A stretch of DNA of 64,000 nucleotides, from positions 6,416,926 through 6,480,925 of the forward strand of contig NC_062973.1 of NCBI RefSeq assembly GCF_023078275.1, given 5' to 3'. The notes below the pieces were generated by a model. It ran no database searches, was not told the DNA's origin, and worked only from the letters and a program-made list of their open reading frames with translations. A program made the position numbers and the translations under genes. The stretch's first letter is position 1. Each line of letters begins with the position of its first letter. This document shows, piece after piece, positions 52,328 to 62,598 of this stretch. This DNA is from Leguminivora glycinivorella (taxonomy: Eukaryota; Arthropoda; Insecta; Lepidoptera; Tortricidae).

Positions 52328-54654
52328 TGGATTTTAATCATGCCTGTACCTTTTTATTTCCAATTTTCAATTATCATGACTTTATTTGCATTTAAAAAAC
52401 CTATGAGGTGTACCGGGACAATTTTGACTGGGGGGCAATTATTGTATAATATTAATTGCGAGTAATCGCAATATGTTCCATTTTTACATAACAAGAGTAT
52501 TTGGAGTATAATAGTAAGTATTTTCGTGGCAAATATGTGTACCTACCTACCTACCTTTTTGTGATGTTATGTTATGTGTAAATAATTTTCTGTTGTTGAT
52601 TTGTATCTATGTGTAGTTTTTTTTTCATTTTGCCATGAATAAAAATATTTATATTTCTAATATACACTATAATGTCTCGGTGTGCCTTATAAGCAAATTA
52701 GTTTTTCGTCCCTAAATGATAAAATAGTACAAAAAATTCAAACCTGCACAATTAAAAAACATCCAGTTGTACTAAAATATTTCCAAGGCTAAAAAATACG
52801 CAAGTAAGTATAACTGGTTAGCACTGATTGACTAGCACGTTATCTATTCGCGGAACAGAAAAGTAATTTCCTAGATTTTTATGTCAATATCCAGAAAGGA
52901 AAACGAGGACTACGTTTCTATGAAAATTTATTTCCTGTTTCCCCTTAACCAAGGTGCTTGTGGTACCCCGCTACATGCTGAAGAGGGCATCCTTGTAATG
53001 AATACAAGCTACCCAGCTCCCAGGGCCACCGTTTCAATAGGAAATGAATGCGATCGGAATCTCATTATCTAGTTATTTCGATTTGAATAGGTCTTGAAGT
53101 ATTATGCACTAATAATTTAGTGTACTTCCATGGATTTCTACTTTTGTAGTTTTGATTTTTCAATCAGATTATTTCATTCAGAAAGAAACGAATTGACAAA
53201 ATACACACAATTTTTCGAATAAGATTTTAATTAGCAGCCGATTTTCTTTACCAGAAAGTAAGAAAACATATTTATTTGACGTCTCAACATGGCATCTATT
53301 TACACACAGAAGAAGAAGAAAAATATGCACATATGTACAAGAACATTATGTAATACAAAAACAATATTTTTAATGAAATTTCATGCTTAATTATCGTCAC
53401 AAAACTGACAGTGAGTTAATTTTGGTTAACGACTATCGATACCGATACCGGATGTTGGAAGGATTTCAATAGAAAAAATCCAAGATCGCGCCTGTAATGT
53501 ATGGGATATCGGTCCGACATCCGATATCGGATCGGATAATGTGAAAACGCACTTACGCTAATAGCGGGGTTCCAAATTTTGAAAATGCCCTTCTAAGCAA
53601 TATCTATTTAGTCTTAGATTAAAATCAATTCTTGATTGATCGAATCGACACTCAAAAAACAGGAGCGACGAAATCCCGCAAAGAGAAAAAACTGAATTTT
53701 ATTCGCTGCATTTCCATTCATCCTTTGTCGTATTGATAAAGATCTTTTGTATTCATAAAAGAAGGGAAATCGCGAGCGGCAAAAACGTAAATTGCCGAAT
53801 TCAGAAATGTCGTTACTTATTTGGAAACGATGGGAATTCCTGATAACCGGGGGCTGGGAAAATGTAATAAAGTCGACAGGAAAACTGGAATCTTACTAAG
53901 GTGTTACTACATTTACAGATCAGAATACATTTTTGGATCGAACTAGAGCTGGTGTTACATAACTGGCGGGCAGCATTTAGTATTCGTTGATAAATAAACA
54001 AAAGGAGAGTATTTTTTAGGCGAGAATTGAATACAATTTCAATACAAAAATACTCGAAAATAAATATTGCATGTGTCCTGTTAAAACAAGTTCTAGGGTA
54101 AAGGTAAATCTTTCTGTCTACTATAGTAGACACTGACTCACCGAACTCGCTGTGGGTGATGAATGATAATGAACACTTGTTAACCGCCGCCTCAAAACTC
54201 TCAAGGAAGGTGGTTCTCAATTCGTCTGTATTTTTTTAATGTTTGTTCCACGATCTCCGTCGTTACTGGACCGATTTTGTTTTTTTTTTTTTTCAATTGA
54301 ATGTATATGGGATCCTGGAGAAATCGAGGGAACTCCTCAGATCTGAAAGGCACACATATGGTGATTTTTGTACCCCAAAGGCGTCGGTTTTTTTTTAAAT
54401 CTTATTTATTTTATAAGCCATAAGTACATCTAAAAAGGCGGCGGTTTTTTTTTCTTAAAAATAATTTTCTGTTACAATTTTTCTGATCTGAATAATTATT
54501 TCATCCTTAATACTTAAGTTTTGTGATTAATTAAGATGTCAATATTGAAATTGGTCAGCAGTAAAGGATGTTTTGTAAGTATTGTATACTTATACGAGTA
54601 AGGTTGGCAGCAATCAATATGCGTTGCTCCACAATCCTCCTGCTTCAACTTGCA
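52328..54654. other. 2.3 kb without a gene; MITE-end fragment and a palindromic patch
   Basis: About 52405-52445 resembles the left end of the MITE at 42407-42614. Around 53437-53540, CGATACCGATACCGGATGTT and GTCCGACATCCGATATCGGA are partly inverted, possibly a small MITE. The 135-codon minus-strand frame 53813-54220 has no domain. Confidence 0.4.
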
Positions 54655-54805
54655 TTTATAGTCATGGATGTTTTTTATGTATATAAGTATGTATGTATTT
54701 ATCTATTTAAGTATGTATAACGTCGCGTAGCACCCACAGTACAAGCTTTGCTTAGTTTGGGGCTAAGTTGATCTGTATAAAGTGTCCCCAATATTTATTT
54801 ATAGG
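54655..54805 (+). repeat. tRNA-derived SINE (SINE-A), 3' fragment
   Basis: ATGGATGTTTTTTATGTATA, AGTATGTATGTATTTATCTA, GCACCCACAGTACAAGCTTT, GCTTAGTTTGGGGCTAAGTT and AGTGTCCCCAATATTTATTT. The tRNA-like head is absent. Confidence 0.65.
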
Positions 54806-55239
54806 CTGCATTAGTAACCCTCTCTGATGTTGTGTTCCATCAAGTTATTCATCTTCTTTTCCATATAAAAATAAATGAGCATCTCCGTACATTTTAGTTA
54901 CGTGGTTTGACAAAGGTGGTGGAGCAATTTGGCCGCGATTCATCTCGCTGGTGAATATAAATTTGGAGCCATTTTTTCCTAGCCGCCGAGATTGTGATAG
55001 ATGCTGGGGCACAGATTACATAATTCATGAACAGACAGAGTACTTTATACTCTAACCTCCTTATTAATAAACTTTAACTAAAGTTAATAAGCCGCTAATA
55101 ATCGTTTGTCCCTTTCCGACGTATCGGTATGACAGAAAATTTTTATCGGTTTGTCAACTTTAGCAAGGTACCTAAATGTTTAATGAATAAGGCGGGTAGT
55201 CTGTCTATGAGATCAGATCGTGGGAAAATGTATGCCGTT

Positions 55240-55330
55240 AGAAACGGGGTAGGCAGAACACATGAACTGCTCAACTTTCAGTGCCACTCTTGGCAATTAA
55301 GGGGCTGAAACAAGACAACATTGCGTAGCA
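55240..55330 (-). repeat. SINE-B, partial copy
   Basis: GGGGTAGGCAGAACACATGA, TTTCAGTGCCACTCTTGGCA and ATTAAGGGGCTGAAACAAGA match the 3' half of SINE-B on the minus strand. The RTE-type tail is missing or unrecognisable. Confidence 0.7.
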
Positions 55331-55859
55331 TAACGGACACTTTTCAACATGGCGAAATGAACTTTTTTGTCAAAGTTTTGTTTTTATTTCGTCTCTCAAC
55401 AGCAATAAGATTTAGCCATGAAGTTATTTAAAAAGAAAGACTTTTTCACACGGTGAAAAATAATTTAGTGCAACATTTTGTAAGTGGCGTATCTGTGTAT
55501 TGTTATTGTAATCTATTATAAATTCCGTATCTACCGTTCATCATGTCCTGAATACATTACGCTAGCCTTATCCACTGTCAGCGCTAGTATTAAGAAAAAG
55601 AAAATATTTTTAGCTCATTCTACATCTTTAGCTTATTATTAAGTCGGCCAAAAATATGTTCCCTTTCAAGTTAAGCGCCACTTGCGTTTCAAATGATAAT
55701 GACTGAAGAGATTACTAACAGGCAGGCATATACATAATTACATATAAACTAAAAACTGACATACAAATATAAAAGTTTTGAATGATTAACGGTTATTTTC
55801 ATTAGACTTATTTCATAGACCGTGATTACCCCGGTCAATATAAGTCTAATACAAATATA
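55331..55859. other. No gene seen
   Basis: Near 55775-55855, TTGAATGATTAACGGTTATT and TTCATTAGACTTAT face GGTCAATATAAGTCTAAT, a short inverted arrangement also hinted at near 15116-15180. Confidence 0.4.
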
Positions 55860-56095
55860 AAGCCTGCCATCAAGTCTGTATTTCGTAAAGTGGTAGGCAG
55901 AGCACATGAAACTGTAGAATTTTCACTGCCAATTTCGAGTAATTAAGTGGTGGAACGAGAACTAATGTAATATTGCAGTGACAGGTTGCTAGCCCATCGC
56001 CCACACCACAATTTAACCCATATCTTACACTTACAGTCAATTTCTACGACATCCACGGGAAGAAAGAGGGTGGTGAAACTCTTAGCTCTTCGCCA
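55860..56095 (-). repeat. SINE-B copy next to the BEL/Pao element
   Basis: CTGTATTTCGTAAAGTGGTA, GGCAGAGCACATGAAACTGT, CAGTGACAGGTTGCTAGCCC, CACAATTTAACCCATATCTT, TTTCTACGACATCCACGGGA and AGAAAGAGGGTGGTGAAACT follow the full SINE-B order in reverse. The tail is degraded. The 91- and 101-codon frames here are incidental. Confidence 0.8.
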
Positions 56096-56190
56096 GTTAA
56101 GAACAAAACAAGACAGGCAGAGTTCCCATTTCCAGAAATACTCTCTGCGTTGGCTCAGCGGCCCGAAGCGGATCTTGGTGTCTGACACTG

Positions 56191-56424
56191 TGTCGTGGCC
56201 AGCAAGAAGATTGACCATAGAGAATCGATATAGCTGTCACATTTTTGAATTGCTGTCAACTGAAGCTTACATTATGAAGACAGAAGTCTAGATTTTTATT
56301 TTTGCAATATATTTCAATGAATTAACATGTATACGTTTTAACTAAGATTCTTATCAATAAATAAGAGTTATTGCATTACGGCGTCTCAGTTCTTATATTC
56401 ACATTTTGAGTAGATGAGTTTACA
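56191..56424 (+). repeat. 5' LTR of the BEL/Pao element
   Basis: Starts TGTCGTGGCCAGCAAGAAGA and ends GAGTTTACA (TG...CA); the next base A is also shared with the 3' copy. It contains AATAAATAAGAG (polyadenylation signal AATAAA near 56356). Confidence 0.95.
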
Positions 56425-56427
56425 AAG

Positions 56428-56446
56428 TGGTCCATACGAACCGGGA
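56428..56446 (+). promoter_or_regulatory. Putative minus-strand primer-binding site
   Basis: TGGTCCATACGAACCGGGA begins three bases after the 5' LTR. The TGG start is complementary to a tRNA CCA end. The primer tRNA cannot be named from sequence alone. Confidence 0.6.
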
Positions 56447-56889
56447 TAAATATAGTGAATTAGTGGTGAAAAACAAACAATCGCAGTGAAATAAGAACAG
56501 TTTAGAGAGATTATAGACGTCACGCATCGAACATTCGAGAAGAAAACAAAAGTCAAATGAACAAAAGTGAGAAAACAAAATACGAACTATAGTGAGAAAA
56601 ATACGTGTAATACAAGTAAATGAACAATAATTCGAGGTTTTAGTGCATAAATACGATAAAAAACTGTGTAAACTACCGCGAGGACAATAATTTGAAGAAA
56701 TTTCGTCATATTTTCGTAAAAAACGATCCGCGCATCAGTGTAAACAATGGACATAAAGTAGTGAAAATACATCGCGATTCGTAATAATTGGAAGAAAAAG
56801 TGTGAATTTCCGAACATTTCGTGTTTTCGAAGAACAAGACCGAAGATTCTAGATATTTCGTCGCAAGATTTTACTACATAACCTACAAA

Positions 56890-59800
56890 ATGGATACATA
56901 CGTATCGGAACAAGAAACTACTTACGACTTAATACGGAAGATAGGAATAAACTTCAAAAAGCAAGGAAAAACACGCATTACGAAAGGCTACGTACAAGCA
57001 AGAATCGACACACTTAACGAGTATTGGCAGAAATTCCAGACAAACCATTTCCAAATTGTTAAATATGCAACGAGCGCTCAAAGAAAAGAACATGTTTATT
57101 TCGTCAACGACATTTATTCTGTTGGAGAAGAAGAGTATTTTATGATAAAAGGAGAATTGTCAGATACTATTGATCTGTTCAACAAATCTACCGCTGTGAG
57201 AGAGAACCCGCAACCGCATCCGCAGAATAACACGTCAGATGTAAACAAGCAATCTACGCAAGATGTAAAACTTCCCAAAGTAATACTGCCCCAATTCTCG
57301 GGAAATTATGAAGAATGGACATCTTTTCGAGACCTATATACGTCACTCGTTCACAACAAACCATCTTTGAGCAAGGTACAAAAACTTCATTATTTGAAAT
57401 CAAGTGTCACTGGTGAAGCTGAACAATTATTGAAGCATCTACAAATAACCGAGAAAAACTACGATGTCGCATGGGAAACTTTAGACAAGAGGTACAACAA
57501 CAAACGCATGATAGTGAATACAATCTTGAATAGATTTATGAATCAGAAGAGAGTATACAACGGCACTTCCAAATCTATTAGAGAACTTCTCGATACTACT
57601 CAAGAATGTCTGAACAGTCTTAAAAACAACGACGTGAAGATAAACGAGTGGGATACAATTGTTATTCACATTATTCTCAACAAATTGGATGAAGAGACAC
57701 GCAAACAGTGGGAAGAGGAGATAAGCACGCTACCTGTACAAGAGTTGCCGAAACTTGAGAAGTTAACAACCTTCTTGGACACACGTTTCAGAGTGTTAGA
57801 AATGATTCCGTCGACAACTTATTCGAAGGACAGAGAGAGAGCTATCGTGAGACAAAGATCCTTTCTAACAAGCCCCGCTACAACTACAGTACAATGTTCC
57901 TACTGCAAGCAAGACCATTTGAACTATCTATGCAAAGAATTTGCAAATTTAGATGTCAACAATAGAGTTCAACACGTCCAAAAGGAGAGACTATGCTTCA
58001 ACTGCTTGTCATCAAAACATAATGTGAAAAACTGTAAATCCAAAGTATCCTGTCATCATTGCCAAAGAAGACATCATTCTTTACTTCATTTTGAGAATCA
58101 AACCGCTGAAGAGAGAGAGAACAATCAACAATCCACGTCGAAAGCACCCGCATCCAATTCAAACTATACCATGAGAGAAGAGTCTACCACTAAAACTTCA
58201 GAAACACCAAAACTGAGAAATTATCTTATCACTCAGAGTCATACTGCACTAATGGCTACCGCACTAGTAAATATCAAGACCGGCCATGGTATGCAAGTAC
58301 TACGAGCACTCATTGATCCCTGTTCTCAAGAGTCGTTCATAAGTGAAGCAACTGTTAGAAAACTACAACTTCGAAGAAAAACAGTTGATGGATTAATTAC
58401 CGGAGTGGGTAACATGTCAACTACAATCAAATCCGCTACAAACATAGAGATTTACTCAAGATTCGACAACAACTTCAAAGCTGACTGCACAGCCTACATT
58501 GTTGAAGATGTCACTGACATAATGCCAGAAGTCCCGATCAATCCACAGAAATGGAGTCATCTGCAACACCTGTCACTGGCAGATCCAACTTATCATACAC
58601 CAAGCAACATTGATTTACTACTTGGAGTTCATATCTACTCAGACATCTTAATGAATGGAGTGATTAAAGGAGAACCAGGTACTCCCATAGCACAACAAAC
58701 ACGCTTGGGATATATACTGTCAGGAGGTCATTTGACAAACAACCGCACAAGAGAATTCAAAACCATGCATCTGAACATAACTTTAGAGGAGATGGTAGAA
58801 AAATTTTGGGAGACAGAGAGATTAGAGTCAGAGGAAAACGACACTCTCACCCCACAAGAACTTAGAGCTGAGAAAATATATCAAGAAACTGTAACTAGAG
58901 ATGTTGATGGAAGATACATTGTGGCACTTCCCTTTAAAAGCGACAAACCTATTTTACCTGAGAATTCGAGAGAAATTGCACTGAGAAGATTCATGAGCAC
59001 TGAGAGAAGATTAGAAGCAAACAAAAAATTGAGAGAAGCCTACAACGAGGTCATGAGAGAGTACATAACACTTCAACATATGGAATTGATCGAACGAGAT
59101 GAGTCTGTTAAAGAAACTGACAAACAAGTATATTTGTCACATCACCCTGTGATCCGTGAAGATAGAGAAACTACCAAGTATCGCATAGTCTATGACGCTT
59201 CATGCAAAGGAAGCAACGGAGTGAGCCTCAACTCAGAACTGCTAGTTGGTCCGTCACTTCTGGGAGATCTTCGAGACATTCTTATGAGATGGAGAACACA
59301 CAAAGTCTGTTTTGTGGCTGATGTCATCAAAATGTATCGCCAGATCCTTGTAAGAAGAGAAGACACAGACTTTCAGAGAATACTTTGGAGATTCAGCCCT
59401 GATGAAGACATAAGAGAATACAGAATGCTAACAGTCACATTTGGAACAGCATGTGCGCCATTTTTAGCTATCAAAACCTTGAGACAAATAGCAATTGATG
59501 AGGCAAACACAGAAGAATATGCCCAAGCTCGAGAGATTATCAACCACTCTTTCTACATGGACGATGTACTGTCAGGGGGAGATACAGAAGAAACTGCAAT
59601 AGAAGCAAAACGTCAATTAACAGAAGTACTAAGAAGAGGAGGTTTTGAACTACAAAAATGGTCTTCAAATAGCAAAAAATTCATCAATACAGTCGAAACA
59701 GAGAAGAGAGCGAAGAAATGTGAGATAGACATCAACAAAAAAGAGACAATCAAAACCTTAGGAATAACATGGAACTCAAACGAAGATACTCTCTTAGTAA

Positions 59801-62184
59801 CTAACAAAATTAACACTTTATCTGAACAACGAGTAACTAAGAGAAACGTCTTAACTGTCATAGCTTCCTTGTTTGATCCAATGGGTTGGCTAGCACCATC
59901 TGTAGTCATGGGAAAGATATTTCTACAGAAGATTTGGTCAAGAGGATTATCATGGGATACAGAACTACCAGAAGACTTAAAGACAGAGTGGAAAACCTTT
60001 TGCAATGGTATAGAGCACCTGTCACAAATTAAACTTGAGAGATGGATTGGAACAACCAACCACAGTGAGTTAATAGAACTACATGGCTTCGCTGATGCAT
60101 CAATGTCAGCCTATGCAGCAGTAGTCTACAGCAGAGTAATACAACCAGATGGAGAAGTCAAAGTGTCACTTATCATGGCAAAGACAAAAATCTCACCGAT
60201 GAAAAAACAACTTACTTTGCCCCGTCTAGAATTGAGTGCAGCGCTACTACTGAGTCAACTGCTGAAACATGTTGCTACAGCTATGAAGATCCAGAACAAA
60301 AATACATACGCATATTCAGATTCAAAAGTAACTTTAGCTTGGATTCTCGGAGACCCGCTGAAATGGACAACATTTGTGAAGAACCGAGTCATTGAAATCA
60401 ACAATAACATAAATACTACATGGTCATACGTGAATACTAAAGAAAATCCTGCAGATCCAGCGTCGAGAGGAGTCACACCTGAGAAATTGAAAGAACATAC
60501 CTTATGGTTTCAAGGTCCAACATTCTTACAACAAAGAGAATGGAAAAGAGAATCTTGTGAAGTAGAAGATACAGATCAAGAAACGAGAAAGTCTATCAAA
60601 TGTGCTACTACTACAGTGTTAGAGAAGAAAGAAGAATTCATACTCACAATTTCAAAGAGATATTCATCATTGAGAAGACTCATTTCAGTCATAGCTTACT
60701 GTCAAAGATGGCTGATGTTCAAAAACAAAGATGTAAAAGAAAACTTACCTCAGTATGTAACTCATGATGAGCGAGAAAAAGCACTTACTACATGTATCAA
60801 GCTTTCACAGCAACTTGAATTTCCAGAAGAAATCGAAGCTTTGAGAAATCGTCAACCACTTAAGAAAAGAAGTCGAATACTGTCACTTACACCCTTTCTT
60901 GATGAAAAAGAAGTACTCAGAGTTGGAGGAAGATTGAAACATGCAGATTTAGAGTTCCTGAGCAAACATCCTGTCATTCTGTCTAAGAACAATGTACTGC
61001 TACCACTTTTACTCGATGACGCACACAAGAAGACATTGCATGGAGGCCCGCAACTTATGACAATATACTTGAGAGGAAGATACTGGCTGATTGACGCAGG
61101 AAATACTATCAAGAAGTATGTTAGAAACTGCTTTCCTTGCGCTAAACAAAAAGCGAAAACTGTAACTCAACTGATGGGCGATTTACCTGAAATAAGAGTT
61201 AAGCCATCAAGAGCATTTCTTACTACAGGTGTAGATTTCGCAGGTCCAGTCAACGTGCGCATGAGCCCTGGACGAGGAACGAAAACGTTCAAAGCATACA
61301 TATGTATTTTCATCTGCATGGTAACTAAAGCTATACACATAGAATGTGTGAGTAACATGACAATGGAAGCGTTCATGGCTGCATTTCGAAGATTTACATC
61401 ACGAAGAGGATTCGTCAAAGAGATGTGGAGCGACCACGGTACTAATTTCATTGCATCGAGCAAAGAAATACTAGAGACTTGGAGACTTGGCAAATCAACG
61501 ATCCCAGTTGAACTAGCAGCCTTACTAGACACTGAAGGTACCAAGTGGAAGTTCATCCCTCCTGGATCACCAAATCACGGGGGATTATGGGAAGCGGGGG
61601 TGAAGAGTTCGAAATTCCATCTAAAGAGAACCCTCGGAGATACTACACCTACCTTCGAAGAATTATCAACGCTTCTGAACCAGATCGAAGCTTGTCTTAA
61701 CTCGAGACCCTTATCACCGCTGAGCGATCATCCTGATGACCTAGAGCCGTTGACACCAGCACACTTTCTTGTCGGAGAACCATTAGTCACAATACCAGAG
61801 AGAGATTTGACTCAACATAAAGCAAATTCCCTATCGAGATGGCAAAATATGCAAAGAATGTTACAGATATTTTGGCGAAAATGGCAAACAGAATTTCTTA
61901 CAAGATTACAAGAGAGACCTAAGTGGAAAATTAGACAACAAGAGTTCAACGTCGGAGATTTAGTGTTAATCAAAGACTATAGATTACCTCCTAGTAAATG
62001 GCTACTAGGTAGAGTGTTACTGAAACATCCTGGAAAAGATAATGTTACGCGAGTCTACGACGTCCGCACAGCAACTGGAGTGTTAACTAGATCGATTTCG
62101 AAGCTGTGCCCACTACCAGATGTTGAAAGAAAGGATTCTGCTGTTCTTCAGGCGGGAGAATGTCGTGGCCAGCAAGAAGATTGA
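56890..62184 (+). CDS. BEL/Pao Gag-Pol polyprotein, 1764 aa, uninterrupted
   Basis: The start is the ATG at 56890 (context ACAAAATGG); the frame is open from further upstream, but the earlier candidate at 56821 is GTG. Numbering from this Met: a DUF1759-type Gag region about 125-290 (LPQFSGNYEEWTSFRDLY); zinc-binding cysteine clusters from residue 336, including a canonical CFNCLSSKHNVKNC; a retropepsin-like protease with its active-site triad read as DPC (residues 476-478, LIDPCSQESFIS); reverse transcriptase with YMDD at 889-892; RNase H from GFADAS at 1066, with LPRLELSAALL and YSDSKVTLAWI; an integrase zinc region (H...H...NCFPCAK), then catalytic D1449 (VDFAGP), D1515 (SDHGTNF) and E1568 (GLWEAGVK); and a DUF5641-type C-terminal domain (VGDLVLIKD, ISKLCPLP). 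The stop lies 24 nt inside the 3' LTR. One fused frame with no slippage site is usual for BEL/Pao. Products would assemble cytoplasmic particles, copy RNA to DNA and integrate it. Confidence 0.97.
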   Translation: MDTYVSEQETTYDLIRKIGINFKKQGKTRITKGYVQARIDTLNEYWQKFQTNHFQIVKYATSAQRKEHVYFVNDIYSVGEEEYFMIKGELSDTIDLFNKSTAVRENPQPHPQNNTSDVNKQSTQDVKLPKVILPQFSGNYEEWTSFRDLYTSLVHNKPSLSKVQKLHYLKSSVTGEAEQLLKHLQITEKNYDVAWETLDKRYNNKRMIVNTILNRFMNQKRVYNGTSKSIRELLDTTQECLNSLKNNDVKINEWDTIVIHIILNKLDEETRKQWEEEISTLPVQELPKLEKLTTFLDTRFRVLEMIPSTTYSKDRERAIVRQRSFLTSPATTTVQCSYCKQDHLNYLCKEFANLDVNNRVQHVQKERLCFNCLSSKHNVKNCKSKVSCHHCQRRHHSLLHFENQTAEERENNQQSTSKAPASNSNYTMREESTTKTSETPKLRNYLITQSHTALMATALVNIKTGHGMQVLRALIDPCSQESFISEATVRKLQLRRKTVDGLITGVGNMSTTIKSATNIEIYSRFDNNFKADCTAYIVEDVTDIMPEVPINPQKWSHLQHLSLADPTYHTPSNIDLLLGVHIYSDILMNGVIKGEPGTPIAQQTRLGYILSGGHLTNNRTREFKTMHLNITLEEMVEKFWETERLESEENDTLTPQELRAEKIYQETVTRDVDGRYIVALPFKSDKPILPENSREIALRRFMSTERRLEANKKLREAYNEVMREYITLQHMELIERDESVKETDKQVYLSHHPVIREDRETTKYRIVYDASCKGSNGVSLNSELLVGPSLLGDLRDILMRWRTHKVCFVADVIKMYRQILVRREDTDFQRILWRFSPDEDIREYRMLTVTFGTACAPFLAIKTLRQIAIDEANTEEYAQAREIINHSFYMDDVLSGGDTEETAIEAKRQLTEVLRRGGFELQKWSSNSKKFINTVETEKRAKKCEIDINKKETIKTLGITWNSNEDTLLVTNKINTLSEQRVTKRNVLTVIASLFDPMGWLAPSVVMGKIFLQKIWSRGLSWDTELPEDLKTEWKTFCNGIEHLSQIKLERWIGTTNHSELIELHGFADASMSAYAAVVYSRVIQPDGEVKVSLIMAKTKISPMKKQLTLPRLELSAALLLSQLLKHVATAMKIQNKNTYAYSDSKVTLAWILGDPLKWTTFVKNRVIEINNNINTTWSYVNTKENPADPASRGVTPEKLKEHTLWFQGPTFLQQREWKRESCEVEDTDQETRKSIKCATTTVLEKKEEFILTISKRYSSLRRLISVIAYCQRWLMFKNKDVKENLPQYVTHDEREKALTTCIKLSQQLEFPEEIEALRNRQPLKKRSRILSLTPFLDEKEVLRVGGRLKHADLEFLSKHPVILSKNNVLLPLLLDDAHKKTLHGGPQLMTIYLRGRYWLIDAGNTIKKYVRNCFPCAKQKAKTVTQLMGDLPEIRVKPSRAFLTTGVDFAGPVNVRMSPGRGTKTFKAYICIFICMVTKAIHIECVSNMTMEAFMAAFRRFTSRRGFVKEMWSDHGTNFIASSKEILETWRLGKSTIPVELAALLDTEGTKWKFIPPGSPNHGGLWEAGVKSSKFHLKRTLGDTTPTFEELSTLLNQIEACLNSRPLSPLSDHPDDLEPLTPAHFLVGEPLVTIPERDLTQHKANSLSRWQNMQRMLQIFWRKWQTEFLTRLQERPKWKIRQQEFNVGDLVLIKDYRLPPSKWLLGRVLLKHPGKDNVTRVYDVRTATGVLTRSISKLCPLPDVERKDSAVLQAGECRGQQED
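62151..62160 (+). promoter_or_regulatory. Polypurine tract before the 3' LTR
   Basis: GGCGGGAGAA directly precedes the LTR start TGTC and lies inside the coding frame. Expected primer for plus-strand DNA synthesis. Confidence 0.65.
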
Positions 62185-62394
62185 CCATCGAGAATCGATA
62201 TAGCTGTCACATTTTTGAATTGCTGTCAACTGAAGCTTACATTATGAAGACAGAAGTCTAGATTTTTATTTTTGCAATATATTTCAATGAATTAACATGT
62301 ATACGTTTTAACTAAGATTCTTATCAATAAATAAGAGTTATTGCATTACGGCGTCTCAGTTCTTATATTCACATTTTGAGTAGATGAGTTTACA
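62161..62394 (+). repeat. 3' LTR of the BEL/Pao element
   Basis: Identical to the 5' LTR except for one base (position 29 of the LTR, C here and A in the 5' copy). Its first 24 bases encode the last residues and stop of Gag-Pol. Confidence 0.95.
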
Positions 62395-62598
62395 AGATTA
62401 GATTTGTTTTGTCACTGTAAATGTGTTTTTACCGGTTTTTCACGGTGTCTTCTTACTAAAAAAAGTTGAAATTAAACAAAAAAAAAATATTTATGTAGGT
62501 ATGGTAGTGAAGTATTCCAAGAGTAGAAGATATAATAGTATGTTTAATATTTTAAGTCTTTTGAAAAGTCATGAAATAAAAATACAAGTTAAAATATA

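Larger units (their letters stand above)
56191..62394 (+). mobile_element. BEL/Pao LTR retrotransposon, apparently complete
   Basis: 234-bp LTRs (56191-56424 and 62161-62394), a primer-binding-like site, a 5' leader, one long Gag-Pol frame (56890-62184) and a purine-rich tract before the 3' LTR. The domain order protease-RT-RNase H-integrase, the Gag with a DUF1759-type region and the C-terminal DUF5641-type region are diagnostic of BEL/Pao. The LTRs differ at one site (left GACCATAG, right GACCATCG). No envelope-like ORF follows. The flanking 5-mers (CACTG before, AGATT or GATTA after) do not match, so no target duplication is visible. Confidence 0.96.

Noticed and set aside
53813..54220. 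135-codon frame on the minus strand
   Set aside because: No recognisable domain, low-complexity AT-rich composition and no support for an exon; could be chance.
56821..56889. Gag-Pol start upstream of 56890
   Set aside because: The codon at 56821 is GTG; the first ATG, in good context, is at 56890.
59613..60059. 148-codon minus-strand frame, and others at 60852-61112 and 61167-61556
   Set aside because: Antisense shadows of the BEL/Pao Gag-Pol frame.
62396..62598. Envelope-like ORF after the BEL/Pao pol
   Set aside because: The Pol stop is inside the 3' LTR, so there is no room for another gene.
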